NCBI GenBank assembly: GCA_036274675.1
Contig: DASUFE010000063.1
Location: forward strand, 1-46,001
From: DASUFE01 sp036274675
GTDB lineage: Bacteria > Pseudomonadota > Gammaproteobacteria > HTCC5015
Length of the DNA stretch: 46,001 nucleotides
Reading direction: 5' to 3'
This document shows positions 31,716 through 40,464 of this stretch, piece after piece (the first letter of the stretch is position 1; each line of letters starts with the position of its first letter). The notes beneath the pieces are model-generated. The model had not been told where the DNA came from and ran no database searches. It saw only the letters and a list, made by a program, of their open reading frames with translations. A program made the position numbers and the translations under genes.

Positions 31716-33161
31716 TCAGACGGCAGACGGAGCCGGCAGGAGTAGCCGCGCGGCCAGCCCGCCCTGCGGCAGGTTTTCCAACCGCACGGAGCCGTGGTGC
31801 AGCAGTGCGACTTCGCGTACAAAACTGAGGCCGAGGCCGGTGCTTTTGCGGCCGCTATCCGGCCGCGGCAGTGAATAAAAACGGTCGAACACACGCTCCC
31901 GCGCGTACTCCGGAATGCCGGGGCCGCCGTCAACGATGACGATCTCGCAATGGCCTTCCTGTTCGGCGCCGCTGATGGCGATCGCGCCGCCCGCGCCGCT
32001 GAACGCGATCGCATTATCGAGCAGGTTCAACAGGGCCTGCCGCAACAGGAAACGTTCGCCCGGAACCACCAGCTTCTGCGGCACATCGACCCGGAGCCGC
32101 AATCCACGGGATCTGATTTCGGCCGCCTTGCCGGCTGCCACCTCCTCGGCCAGTTCGCCCAGGCGGACGGCCTCTACATCCTGCAGGGACTGGCGTTTCT
32201 CCACCACCGCCAGATCCAGCATGCGGCTCACCAGATCCTGCAGCCGGCCGGCCTCGCCCAGGATGTTGCGCAGGAACTTCCCGCGCTCGGCGGGCGGCAT
32301 CTCCTCCTGCAGCAGTTCGGCCGCGCCCTTGATTGCGGACAGCGGCGACTTCATTTCATGAGTCAGGGTATGGATGTAATTCTCCACGTAGTCCTTCCCT
32401 TCCAGCTCCCGGCGCATGCGCTCCATCGCGTCGCCGAGCTCGGCAAGCTCGCTTTCGCGGATTTCCGGGAGCGGCGCGCGCTCGCGGCGGCTGACCTTGC
32501 GCGCGTACTGCGCGAGCGAACGGATCGAAACGGTGAACCACCAGGCGAAGAACAGGCCGACCAGCAGCGAGGCCGCGACGAGCAGCAGGCTGATGCGCGT
32601 CATTTTCCGCTCCCCGATCTCGATGAAGGGTTGCACACTGCTGTTGGGCTTGGCGACGGTGAGCACGCCAATGATCTCGTTTCCGCGACGGATCGGGGCC
32701 GCCACGTGCATCACGGTGGACAGCTCGTCGCCCGGATTGAGCGGCGTGCTGCGAGCGCCGTACTCGCCGCGCAGGGTAAGATACACATCGCGCCATTGCG
32801 AATAATCCGACCCGGGCGGCGCACCCTCGGAATCGTAAATCAGCCGGCCCTTGCGGTCGGTGATATAGACGCGCAGGCTCGGGTTGCTTTTCTTCAGGTC
32901 CCAGATATTCGCGTTGAGTTCGCGCCGCATGAAATCGCGCATTTCCCGCGCGAATTCGCCGTCGCTCATGGCGCCCGTTTCGACTTCGCGCTCGACGATT
33001 TCGGCCAGCAGGTTGGCGACGTCGACCATTACCTCTTCCACGGACTGACGCACGCCCGGGCGCAGCTGCGCGATGAATGTATTGAGCAGCAGCCAGGCCG
33101 CCAGCCCGACGATCAGGAAATATCCGAGAAAGATCCGCGCGCTAATCTTCAAGCGGTTCAT
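31716..33161 (-). CDS. creC: CreC sensor histidine kinase
   Basis: This is a 481-residue kinase; E. coli CreC is 474. A first helix lies at about 9-28 (IFLGYFLIVGLAAWLLLNTFI). A periplasmic domain with CreC-like PSLRVYITDRKGRLIYDSEG and a second helix (about 187-207) follow. Next come a HAMP-like linker, His268 (HTLTHEMKSPLSAIKGAAELLQE), the N-box LLNLLDNAIAFS, DGGPGIP and STGLGLSFV. The gene start overlaps the creB stop by about 20 bases. CreC senses metabolic or cell-wall signals in enterics; the signal here is unknown. Order creB, creC, creD plus domain features make the assignment firm. Confidence 0.93.
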   Translation of the reverse strand: MNRLKISARIFLGYFLIVGLAAWLLLNTFIAQLRPGVRQSVEEVMVDVANLLAEIVEREVETGAMSDGEFAREMRDFMRRELNANIWDLKKSNPSLRVYITDRKGRLIYDSEGAPPGSDYSQWRDVYLTLRGEYGARSTPLNPGDELSTVMHVAAPIRRGNEIIGVLTVAKPNSSVQPFIEIGERKMTRISLLLVAASLLVGLFFAWWFTVSIRSLAQYARKVSRRERAPLPEIRESELAELGDAMERMRRELEGKDYVENYIHTLTHEMKSPLSAIKGAAELLQEEMPPAERGKFLRNILGEAGRLQDLVSRMLDLAVVEKRQSLQDVEAVRLGELAEEVAAGKAAEIRSRGLRLRVDVPQKLVVPGERFLLRQALLNLLDNAIAFSGAGGAIAISGAEQEGHCEIVIVDGGPGIPEYARERVFDRFYSLPRPDSGRKSTGLGLSFVREVALLHHGSVRLENLPQGGLAARLLLPAPSAV

Positions 33162-33852
33162 TCACGATGCTGTAGCCCATGCCGCGGTGCGTGCGGATCG
33201 GGTCGGTATCGTGTACCTCGCGCAACTTGGCCCGGAGCGACTTGATGTGCGTATCGACCGCGCGCTCGAGGCTGGTTTCCGGGGAGTCCCAGGCCTGCCG
33301 CATCAGTTGCTCCCGCGTATAGACGCGCTCGGGGTGGCGCAGCAGCGTCTTCAGGATCAGGTATTCATAGCGCGTCAGTTCCAGGCGACGCCCGTGATAA
33401 TGGATGCAGGCCCTGGGTTCGTCGCAGACAAAGGCGTTGCGCGCCCGCGGAATCCGCGGATCATCGGCGGGTGTATTGCGAGCGCGCTTGAGTATCGCCT
33501 TGACGCGCGCCGCGACCTCGCGCGGACTGAAAGGCTTCGCCACGTAATCGTCACCGCCGATTTCAAGCCCGACGACGCGGTCGACCTCCTCGGCGCGCGC
33601 GGTCAGGAACAGGATGGGTACCTGCGAGAAACGGCGGATGCTCTTGCATACCTCGAACCCGCTCATATCGGGCAGGCCGACGTCGAGTATCACCAGGTCG
33701 ACATTCGCCTCCCGGATCCGCGCCACGGCCTCCGCGCCCAGGCTCAGCCACTCCACCCCGAAACCCTCGGCCTTTAAAACGTACAGCAGGTTGTCCGCGA
33801 TCGCGGCTTCGTCTTCGACGACGAGAATCTGCAATGGCCGGGGCGTGGACAT
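33142..33852 (-). CDS. creB: CreB response regulator
   Basis: This is a 236-residue OmpR-family regulator from ATG 33852 (MSTPRPLQILVVEDE); the upstream part of the frame is not coding. The receiver has EDE, phospho-acceptor Asp57 (LVILDVGLPDMSGFEVCKSIRR), Thr in FLTARA and Lys in VAKPFSPRE. The winged-helix domain covers about 140-235 (LTRYEYLILKTLLRHPERVYTREQLMRQAWDSPETSLERAVDTHIKSLRAKLR). The CreB-like insert 'RIPRARNAFVCDEPRACIHYHG' lies before the DNA-binding domain. It begins 45 bases after the nfeD-long gene, so it may share that transcript. No good Shine-Dalgarno is visible. Confidence 0.92.
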   Translation of the reverse strand: MSTPRPLQILVVEDEAAIADNLLYVLKAEGFGVEWLSLGAEAVARIREANVDLVILDVGLPDMSGFEVCKSIRRFSQVPILFLTARAEEVDRVVGLEIGGDDYVAKPFSPREVAARVKAILKRARNTPADDPRIPRARNAFVCDEPRACIHYHGRRLELTRYEYLILKTLLRHPERVYTREQLMRQAWDSPETSLERAVDTHIKSLRAKLREVHDTDPIRTHRGMGYSIVNEPLED

Positions 33853-33896
33853 GGCGGGATTGTAGCAGGAATGGAATGGGGCAGACCCCCGCGGGC

Positions 33897-35234
33897 TCAG
33901 GACCCAGCCTTCTTTACCGTCAGGCGCCCTTGCGCATCCTGCCCGATTACAAGAACCCGGTCGCCGTGGCGCAGCGGCTCGGTCGTGATGGCCGGCCAGC
34001 GCCGGTCCGCCACCAGCACGTAGCCTGCGGCATCGAAGCTCACCATCGCCTCGCCGGTCCTGCCCTGCACCCGGTCGCGCACGCGCTTCGGGTCGGCCGC
34101 GATGATGCGCGTCAGCAGCACGGTCGTCATCGCCATGGCGGCGCAAACGGCGATGCTGATGGAAAGTATGGCGCCTCTGTATTCCACGGTTACCTCGGGA
34201 TGGAACAGGTTGAGACTGCCGATTATGAAGGCGATGGCTCCGCCGATGCCCAGCGCGCCGAACCCGGCGACGAAATATTCGGCCACCATCAACGCCACGC
34301 CCAGGAACAACAGCATCAGAAAGCCCGTGTTGACGGGCAGCGTCTGCACGGCGACCAGCCCCAGGATCACGGCGATGGCGCCGAGTATGCCCGGGAGCGC
34401 GATGCCCGGGGTTATGATCTCGACGTAGATCGCCAGCGTACCGAGGGAAATCAGCAGGTGCGCAACCTGAGGATGCGCGATATGGGACAGCACCCGGTCG
34501 ATCAGCCGCGGTTCCACTTTCCTGATATCGGCGTCATCAAAACTCAGCACGCGCTTCGCGCCGTGAAATACGATTTCACGTCCCTGCAGGGCCGGCAGCA
34601 GAGCGGCGAAATCGCCGACGACCAGGTCGATAACGTTGCGCGCCCGCGCCTCTTCGGCCGTCAGGCTGCTTGCCTGCGCGACGAAACTTTCGGCCACTTC
34701 GGCGTTGCGGCCATGGCTCTCCGCGATACCGCGCATGAACGCCTTGCTGTCGTTCATGATCTTCCTGCCCATAGCGCCCTCGATGTCCCGCCCCTCGCCC
34801 GTGACCGGGGTCGAGGCGCCGACATTGGTTCCGGCATTCATCGCCGCCACATGCGTGGACAACAGGATAAAAGCTCCGGCCGAGCCGGCGCCGGCCCCGG
34901 CGGGCCCGACGTAACCGACGACCGGTATCCGCGCCTCGCCGATTCTGCCCACCATATCGCGGGTGGTGCTGAGCAGCCCGCCGGGCGTATTGATGCGCAC
35001 GATCAGCAGTGCGCCGGCATTCTGTTCGGCGGTATGGATCGCGTACTCAAGCAGGCCGAGCGCGCCCGGATTGATGGTGGATTCGATATCCACTATGTAT
35101 ACCGGCCCCCGCGCGCCGGCGGGTGCGGCGTCCGCCGGCGCTTCGCCGCGCACCGCTCCCCAGATTCCGGCGAGCAACAGCAGCCCTCCGGCGCACAGGC
35201 GCGGCAGGCGCCTTGGCGCGCGGACCCCGGTCAT
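33897..35234 (-). CDS. NfeD long form: membrane-anchored ClpP/SppA-like serine protease with OB domain
   Basis: This is a 445-residue protein. A signal sequence (about 1-30) is followed by a ClpP-crotonase-like protease domain (about 42-230). It has the nucleophile Ser in GAGAGSAGAFILLS and a likely Lys base in GRKIMNDSKAFMRG, as in archaeal 1510-N proteases. Four or five membrane helices (about 255-385) and a C-terminal OB-fold NfeD domain (about 390-445, RTGEAMVSFDAAGYVLVADRRW...HGDRVLVIGQ) follow. Proteases of this type cut stomatins, and the gene overlaps the upstream SPFH gene as ATGA. It forms an operon with two SPFH proteins and a short NfeD protein. Confidence 0.9.
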   Translation of the reverse strand: MTGVRAPRRLPRLCAGGLLLLAGIWGAVRGEAPADAAPAGARGPVYIVDIESTINPGALGLLEYAIHTAEQNAGALLIVRINTPGGLLSTTRDMVGRIGEARIPVVGYVGPAGAGAGSAGAFILLSTHVAAMNAGTNVGASTPVTGEGRDIEGAMGRKIMNDSKAFMRGIAESHGRNAEVAESFVAQASSLTAEEARARNVIDLVVGDFAALLPALQGREIVFHGAKRVLSFDDADIRKVEPRLIDRVLSHIAHPQVAHLLISLGTLAIYVEIITPGIALPGILGAIAVILGLVAVQTLPVNTGFLMLLFLGVALMVAEYFVAGFGALGIGGAIAFIIGSLNLFHPEVTVEYRGAILSISIAVCAAMAMTTVLLTRIIAADPKRVRDRVQGRTGEAMVSFDAAGYVLVADRRWPAITTEPLRHGDRVLVIGQDAQGRLTVKKAGS

Positions 35235-36172
35235 GCCTTGCCGTCCAGGCGCAAATCCAGCGCCGCCAGCAACTGGTTGAGGTTGGTCAGGTCGGCGGGG
35301 AAAATCACCGTGGTCCCCGCATCGGACAGGAAGCGGAAATTATCGATCAGCTTTTCAGACAGGTTGAGCTTGATCGCCTGCTCGCCTCCCTTCTGCACGA
35401 TCGCGCCGCCGATCTTCTCGATCGATTCCGCCGTGGCGGTGGCGAGCGCCAGTATTTCGGCCGCGCGGCCCTCGGCCTCGTTGATCAGGCGCTGACGTTC
35501 GCCCTCGGACAGATTGATCAGCTCGCGCATCCTGCCCTCGGAGGTATTGATGCGGCTCTGCTTGTCGCCCTCGGCGCGCGCCAGCTTGGCGCGCTTCTCG
35601 CGCTCGGCCGTCACCTGCTTCTCCATCGCCGTCTGCACGCTGGCCGGCGGCTTGATGTTCTTGATCTCGTAGCGGTGCACATGCACGCCCCAGGTCGCGC
35701 CCGCCTTGTTCAGGGTGTCGACCACGGCCTGGCTGATCATGTCGCGCTCCTCGAAGGTCTTGTCGAGCTCGATCGTGCCGATGACGGAACGGGTGGTGGT
35801 CTGCGCCAGCTGCATCGCCGCGAAACGGTAGTCGGTGACGCCGTAAGTCGCCTTGACGGGATCCGCGACCGACATGTAGATTACGCCGTCGACCTCCACC
35901 TGCACTTCGTCCTTCGAAAAGCACTCCTGCGGCGGCACATCGATGGTTTCCTCGCGCAAATCCTGGATCGCGGTCACCTTGTCTATGAAGGGCATCAGCA
36001 CGTGGAAGCCGGCGCCGAGTGTGCCGCTGTACTTGCCGAGGCGCTCGACGATAAGCGCGCTGCGCGTCGAAACGATGCGTATCGAGCGGAACAGCTGGAA
36101 GACGATCTTGAGGAAAATGTAACCCCAGACGATGAAATTGAACCAGTCCAGAACGCCGAAACCGTTATCCAT
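35231..36172 (-). CDS. SPFH/stomatin-family membrane protein (downstream copy)
   Basis: This 313-residue protein has an N-terminal hydrophobic hairpin (about 8-25, DWFNFIVWGYIFLKIVFQLF). The SPFH domain runs about 35-210 (RLGKYSGTLGAGFHVLMPFIDKV, IYMSVADPVKATYGVTDYRFAAMQLAQTTTRSVIGTIELD). A charged coiled coil follows (EREKRAKLARAEGDKQSRINTSEGRMRELINLSEGERQRLINEAEGRA). Stomatin-type proteins form oligomeric membrane microdomains and pair with NfeD partners. The start overlaps the upstream SPFH gene stop (TAATG), and its stop overlaps the nfeD-long start. It is paralogous to the 36172-37098 product. Confidence 0.92.
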   Translation of the reverse strand: MDNGFGVLDWFNFIVWGYIFLKIVFQLFRSIRIVSTRSALIVERLGKYSGTLGAGFHVLMPFIDKVTAIQDLREETIDVPPQECFSKDEVQVEVDGVIYMSVADPVKATYGVTDYRFAAMQLAQTTTRSVIGTIELDKTFEERDMISQAVVDTLNKAGATWGVHVHRYEIKNIKPPASVQTAMEKQVTAEREKRAKLARAEGDKQSRINTSEGRMRELINLSEGERQRLINEAEGRAAEILALATATAESIEKIGGAIVQKGGEQAIKLNLSEKLIDNFRFLSDAGTTVIFPADLTNLNQLLAALDLRLDGKA

Positions 36173-37098
36173 TATTCGGCCCTCCCTGCGGCAGCGGGTT
36201 TCTTGAGGTTCTGTCCGAGCGCGGTCAGCACGCCTTTCAGATGCGCCAGGTCCGCCGGCATCACCGACACGCTGGCGCCGTTCATAATCTCGCCCATGCG
36301 GGCGATAAAGCTTTCGATCAGGCGCGTTTTTATAGCGTATTCCCCGCCCGGCTTCTGGGTCGCCTGCGCGACCTTCTGCAGTCCGCGCGAGGTGGCTTCC
36401 GCCAGGATCTCGATCTCACGGGCGCGGCCTATCGCCTCATTGATGCGTTTCTGCTTCTCGCCTTCCGAAATATTGATCGCCTCCTGGCGATGACCTTCGG
36501 AGATCAGGATCTTCGATTCCTTCTCGGCCGTGGCCAGCGTAATCTCGGCGCGCTTCTCGCGCTCGGCCGTCATCTGCTTTTCCAGTGTATGCACAACCTG
36601 TTTCGACGGCGATATGTTCTTGATTTCGTAACGCATCACCTTGATGCCCCATGGGCCGGAAGCCTTGTCGATCTCGCGCACGATCGACTCGTTCAGCTTG
36701 TCGCGTTCGTAGAAGGTGTCGCCCAGCGTCAGTTTGCCGATCTCCGAGCGCATCGTGGTCTGCGCCAGATTGATGCTGGCCAGCTTGTAGTCGCCGATGC
36801 CGTAACTCGCGAGCTTGGCGTCCATCACCTTCAGATATACCAGGCCGTCGACGGCGACCTGGATATTGTCGCGCGTGATGCAACTCTGCTCCGGAATGTC
36901 CATCACCTGCTCCCGGATCCCGTGGCGATAGGCGACCCGGTCGAGAAAGGGCACCAGCAGATGAAAACCGGGCTCCAGCACCTTGCGGAAGCTGCCGAAG
37001 CGCTCGAGCACCCAGTTTTCGCGCATGGGCACGATCACCATCAGGTTCCAGACAATCAACCCTATGAACAGAATAAATACCGTTATCGCCGTCAGCAT
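36172..37098 (-). CDS. SPFH/stomatin-family membrane protein (upstream copy)
   Basis: This is a 308-residue protein with a good Shine-Dalgarno (GGGAG, eight bases from the ATG). A membrane helix (about 3-20, AITVFILFIGLIVWNLMVIV) is followed by an SPFH domain (about 30-205, RFGSFRKVLEPGFHLLVPFLDRV, YKLASINLAQTTMRSEIGKLTLGD). A coiled coil comes next (TAEREKRAEITLATAEKESKILISEGHRQEAINISEGEKQKRINEA). The tail is a short Lys/Pro-rich segment. It differs enough from its neighbour to suggest a hetero-oligomer, as in HflK/HflC, though no FtsH gene is nearby. It is the second gene of the operon, 23 bases after the short NfeD gene. Confidence 0.92.
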   Translation of the reverse strand: MLTAITVFILFIGLIVWNLMVIVPMRENWVLERFGSFRKVLEPGFHLLVPFLDRVAYRHGIREQVMDIPEQSCITRDNIQVAVDGLVYLKVMDAKLASYGIGDYKLASINLAQTTMRSEIGKLTLGDTFYERDKLNESIVREIDKASGPWGIKVMRYEIKNISPSKQVVHTLEKQMTAEREKRAEITLATAEKESKILISEGHRQEAINISEGEKQKRINEAIGRAREIEILAEATSRGLQKVAQATQKPGGEYAIKTRLIESFIARMGEIMNGASVSVMPADLAHLKGVLTALGQNLKKPAAAGRAE

Positions 37099-37120
37099 AC
37101 AATTCTCCCTTGGTTATTCT

Positions 37121-37585
37121 TTAATTCTTCGAATCTTTGATGTCATGGTCGGAGGCTTCGACCATCCACGACAGGTTGTCGCGGAAGATGATGCGCACCC
37201 GGCCGCCCTTCTCCAGGTCCCGGTCGCCGTGGTAGTTGCGCGCGGCCCAGGTAGTGCCGCGGAACGCGATCCGGCCTTCGCCTTGCGCCGGAATTCGTTC
37301 GCAAACCTCGACAATCTGGTTATAAGCATCCAGGTCCTCGTCGGTTTTTCCCTTTTCGCTCTCCGCCGGAATAATGCGCTGCACCACTCCGCGCAAACCG
37401 AAAATCAAGGCCAGGGAACCGATGAACCAGGTGGTGCAGGCCTGCAGCCAGCTCTCGATCAGGCCCAGTTGCAGCAGCAGGCCGACCAGCACGGCGCCAA
37501 GGCCCAGAAAGAACGCGACCCCGCCCGGGACAACGAACTCCAGCAGCATCAGGATAACGCCGCCGACGAACCACGCAATGAACAT
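37121..37585 (-). CDS. Short NfeD-family membrane protein
   Basis: This is a 154-residue protein from ATG 37585 (MFIAWFVGGVILMLLEFVVPGG), chosen because AGGGGAA lies directly upstream. Three hydrophobic segments (about 2-20, 25-45, 55-75) precede a C-terminal OB-fold domain (about 95-150, GEGRIAFRGTTWAARNYHGDRDLEKGGRVRIIFRDNLSWMVE). Short NfeD proteins are usual partners of stomatins. It is the first gene of the nfeD, SPFH, SPFH, nfeD-long run, so the promoter should lie at about 37590-37670, where a dyad is found. Confidence 0.9.
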   Translation of the reverse strand: MFIAWFVGGVILMLLEFVVPGGVAFFLGLGAVLVGLLLQLGLIESWLQACTTWFIGSLALIFGLRGVVQRIIPAESEKGKTDEDLDAYNQIVEVCERIPAQGEGRIAFRGTTWAARNYHGDRDLEKGGRVRIIFRDNLSWMVEASDHDIKDSKN

Positions 37586-37625
37586 TTCCCCTCCCCTCAT
37601 CGCCCTTGCTATTGCCTGCCAGGAG

Positions 37626-37640
37626 AATAACCCGGTTATT
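37626..37640. promoter_or_regulatory. 15-bp dyad upstream of the NfeD/SPFH operon
   Basis: AATAACC-C-GGTTATT is a perfect dyad with one central base, 41 bases upstream of the nfeD-short ATG. Its arms are too close for a hairpin, so a protein-binding site is more likely. Confidence 0.4.
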
Positions 37641-37669
37641 TCCTGAAAATCCAGTGCATGCCCGAAAAC

Positions 37670-38110
37670 TTAGCCGAAACGACCGTGCTCGCTGAAATAT
37701 TTCTGGATGACTTCCTCGAGCGAGACCCGGGTCAGCGGCTTGATCCTGAACTCCGAAATCTCGGGAATGCCGCGCGCCCGCTCGCGGTCATCGGGGTTCA
37801 TCGAAGTGGTGAGCATGACGATCATGGTATCGCGTTTCCGCGCATTATCGAGCGCGCGGTATTCCGCCATGAAATCCCAGCCGTCCATCACCGGCATGTT
37901 GATATCCAGGAATATCAGCTGCGGCCGCGGAAAGGCGGCGTCATCGGCGTATTTCCCCCGCCCGGTCAGATAATCCAGCGCCTCCCGGCCGTTCCAGGCG
38001 GTGCGTATGTTGAGAGCCACGGCGCAATCCTCGATGGTCAACTGCGTCAGGTAATTGTGGCCCTCGTCGTCGTCCACCAGCAACATACAATTCAGCGATT
38101 GCTTCCTCAT
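37670..38110 (-). CDS. Single-domain response regulator (CheY/Rcp1-like)
   Basis: This is a 146-residue receiver domain with no output domain. Acidic residues are in LLVDDDEGH, the phospho-acceptor Asp is in LIFLDINMPVMDGWDF, Thr is in VMLTTSMNPDD and Lys is in FRIKPLTRVSLEEV. The pattern DDDEGHNYLTQLTIEDCAV resembles Rcp1-type regulators that partner phytochrome-like kinases. Its start overlaps the stop of the PAS kinase as ATGA, so the pair is translationally coupled. Output must pass through protein contact or a phosphorelay partner elsewhere. Confidence 0.92.
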   Translation of the reverse strand: MRKQSLNCMLLVDDDEGHNYLTQLTIEDCAVALNIRTAWNGREALDYLTGRGKYADDAAFPRPQLIFLDINMPVMDGWDFMAEYRALDNARKRDTMIVMLTTSMNPDDRERARGIPEISEFRIKPLTRVSLEEVIQKYFSEHGRFG

Positions 38111-39738
38111 GACTGCACCGCGGGAATGGTGAAATAAAAAACGCTGCCCTTGCCCGGGCTGGACTCGACCCAGATTTCGCCCCCGTGCAATTCCACGATC
38201 TTCCTGCAGTGGGCAAGCCCGATGCCGGTGCCGCCGTATTCGTCGCGCTTGTGCAGGCGCTGGAAAATGATAAATATCTTATCCTTGTATTTCTCGTCGA
38301 TGCCGATGCCGTTGTCCCGCACCGCGAAGCGCCATCGGTTCGGGTTCATCGGTTCGGCTGTAATATCGATCCGCGGGGCGATATCGGCGTGCCGGAATTT
38401 CAGGGCGTTCCCGATCAGGTTCTGGAACAGCTGCCTCAACTCGAGGCCGTAGCCCTGCAATACCGGCAGCTTACCGACGTTTAATTGCGCATGGCTGGTC
38501 TCGATGGAAGCCGCGAGATCGACCAGTGCGTCGGCCACGATCCGGTTGCAATCGACCTGCGCCGGCTTGCGTTCGCGCCCGATCCTCGAATACTCGAGCA
38601 GGCCGCTGACCAGCTCCATCATGCGCCGCGCGGAAGCCATAATGAAGCCCGCGTACTTCCGCGCCTCGGCGTCCTCCGAAGCGGCGAGACGGCCTTGCAG
38701 CAGCTCGGAAAAACTCCAGATCGAGCGCAGCGGCTCCTGCAGATCGTGTGAAGCGACATAGGCGAATTGCTCGAGCTCGCTGTTCTGCTGAACCAGTCTG
38801 CGGTTCCTCTCTTCGAGCGCCTGCTGCGCCAGCTTGCGCTCCGTGATATCGCTGGAAAAGATGAACAGCCCCTCATCGATGGGCTGGATGCTGATCGCGA
38901 AGTAACCCACGGAACCGTCCGGGAAACGGAACTCGTTTTCCAGGCTGCGCGAAACCCGCTTCTCCATGCAGTATTTCAGGGTCTTGAAAAACTCGCTTTG
39001 CTCGATACCGGGATAGCGCTCCATCATCGTATAGCCCAGCAGCTCCTCGCTGGAATATTTGCTCTGCCTGACCACGGCCTCGTTGACGTAAAGGTAGCAG
39101 TAATCCCGGTCGATAACCTGCATGCCCTCCATCATATTTTCGACGATCTGGTGGTAACGCTTCTCGGCCCGTATCAGCTGATCGGAGCGTTCCCTGACCT
39201 TGCGCTCGAGCTGCTCGTTCATCTTCTTTATTTCCATGGAACGCTGGTAGATCTCGCGCTCCATCTCCCCTACCTTGCGCTGCAGTTCCTCGGTAACCCG
39301 CTCCTGCCGCTTCCCCTGTTCCTGCATGGCCACAAAGGCCGTCACATCCTCCACCCTGTGGATGATATAAACGAGTTGTTTGCGGGCGTTGAACACCGGC
39401 TTGTTGACGGGGCTCCAGAAGCGGACTTCGAAACTGCCATCCGGCCGGCGGATATCGTATTTCTGCACCGCCATGGTATGTGTCTTGCGGTTATTAAGCA
39501 CGGAGGCCAGTGAAGCGCGCAGATTCGATACCCCGTCCGCGTTGGGATCATCAGGATTATCCGGAAAAACCTCGAACAGGCCGCGCCCGAGTATCTCCTC
39601 GCGCCGTGTCATGGTGGCCTCGGCATAGGCGTCGCTGACCGCGACTATATCCAGTTCCGGAGACAGCACCAGATACAGCCCGGGGACGGTCTCGAACAGC
39701 AACTGGAAATCCGGCAGGTTGTTGGCGCTATCGTTCAT
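38107..39738 (-). CDS. Soluble PAS-domain histidine kinase
   Basis: This is a 543-residue cytoplasmic kinase from ATG 39738 (MNDSANNLPDFQLLFETVPGLYLVLSPEL); the frame extends to 39819 without support. PAS-1 spans about 8-135 and includes the conserved YDIRRPDGSFEVRFWSPVNKPV. A coiled coil (about 140-200, RKVGEMEREIYQRSMEIKKMNEQLERKVRER) leads to PAS-2 (about 200-310). HisKA has His331 (YVASHDLQEPLRSIWSFSELL), the phytochrome-kinase type. The ATPase domain has NLIGNALKF, DNGIGID and GGTGIGLAHC. No transmembrane helix is seen, so it senses an internal signal. The partner regulator overlaps its 3' end. Confidence 0.9.
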   Translation of the reverse strand: MNDSANNLPDFQLLFETVPGLYLVLSPELDIVAVSDAYAEATMTRREEILGRGLFEVFPDNPDDPNADGVSNLRASLASVLNNRKTHTMAVQKYDIRRPDGSFEVRFWSPVNKPVFNARKQLVYIIHRVEDVTAFVAMQEQGKRQERVTEELQRKVGEMEREIYQRSMEIKKMNEQLERKVRERSDQLIRAEKRYHQIVENMMEGMQVIDRDYCYLYVNEAVVRQSKYSSEELLGYTMMERYPGIEQSEFFKTLKYCMEKRVSRSLENEFRFPDGSVGYFAISIQPIDEGLFIFSSDITERKLAQQALEERNRRLVQQNSELEQFAYVASHDLQEPLRSIWSFSELLQGRLAASEDAEARKYAGFIMASARRMMELVSGLLEYSRIGRERKPAQVDCNRIVADALVDLAASIETSHAQLNVGKLPVLQGYGLELRQLFQNLIGNALKFRHADIAPRIDITAEPMNPNRWRFAVRDNGIGIDEKYKDKIFIIFQRLHKRDEYGGTGIGLAHCRKIVELHGGEIWVESSPGKGSVFYFTIPAVQS

Positions 39739-39854
39739 GGCCAGCCCGTTATTCTTCCATGGCCATTTAGCGGCCGTATACGGCTTTAATTTAGCACGGG
39801 CGAATCCGGAGCAAAACATGCGCCGCGGAACAGGCGGGGTGGAATCGGCAGGCG

Positions 39855-39880
39855 CCGGGCCCCATAAGATGGGGACCCGG
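39855..39880 (-). terminator. Hairpin downstream of the DUF1579-like gene
   Basis: CCGGGCCCCAT (39855-39865) pairs with ATGGGGACCCGG (39869-39880) with one bulged A. It is 28 bases beyond the stop at 39909 on the minus strand. No T-run follows. Confidence 0.45.
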
Positions 39881-39908
39881 CCTGGTCCAGGATCGGAATT
39901 TCAGCGGT

Positions 39909-40436
39909 TCATGATTTTTTATGGAACAGCAGGCTCGTGGTCTGGGCCGGCTTGCCCTTGTCATAGCTGATCCAGTCCTGCTGCAAGGTGTCCTTATCTT
40001 TCAGGGTCAGCGTCAAGGCGTGCATATGCGACTCCTCCGCCGAGGCGATGCCCTGCGGTTGCTCCATTTCAAAGACGAGATGGCCGGCATCCGCGTCCTG
40101 CAATTTCATATGCGGCTGGTTCCCCATGGAGCAGTAATGAGTCATCGCCAGGGAATCCCCTTCCTTGTGATACACCGATACCATCTCCTGCGGCGTACCG
40201 GGCATCAGCTTCTCGATGATCGCCGTGCCGCCCGAGGTCAGCTCATAGGTCACCTGCATGCTCTGCTCGCCCTTGTCGCCCATCTTGCTCGTACCTTCCC
40301 AGGCGCCGAGCAGCTGCTTCAGGGTTTCGAACTGCCTGGGCATGGCGACGGGAGCGTGCTCATGCTTCTCGCCCGCGCAGACGGTTTGGGCCGCCGGCAG
40401 CAGCAGGACGCCCAGAACAAACCATATCTTTCTCAT
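39909..40436 (-). CDS. Secreted DUF1579-like protein
   Basis: This is a 175-residue protein with a signal peptide (about 1-21, ending TVCAG). The domain opens with 'FETLKQLLGAWEGTSKM' and continues in short beta strands (MQVTYELTSGGTAIIEKLM, LTLTLKDKDTLQQDWISY). This lipocalin-like pattern is often annotated DUF1579 or DUF1348-like. AGGAG lies upstream of the ATG. It follows the SRPBCC gene by 28 bases on the same strand, so it is probably the third gene of the ArsR operon. Function is unknown; ligand binding is plausible from the fold. Confidence 0.7.
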   Translation of the reverse strand: MRKIWFVLGVLLLPAAQTVCAGEKHEHAPVAMPRQFETLKQLLGAWEGTSKMGDKGEQSMQVTYELTSGGTAIIEKLMPGTPQEMVSVYHKEGDSLAMTHYCSMGNQPHMKLQDADAGHLVFEMEQPQGIASAEESHMHALTLTLKDKDTLQQDWISYDKGKPAQTTSLLFHKKS

Positions 40437-40464
40437 CTCAATCTCCTCTTGTTAGTGATGCGGG

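Noticed and set aside
33853..34146. N-terminal extension of CreB of about 98 residues
   Set aside because: The added part is Arg/Ala/Gly-rich and antisense-like, overlaps the nfeD-long gene, and the receiver domain begins right after ATG 33852.
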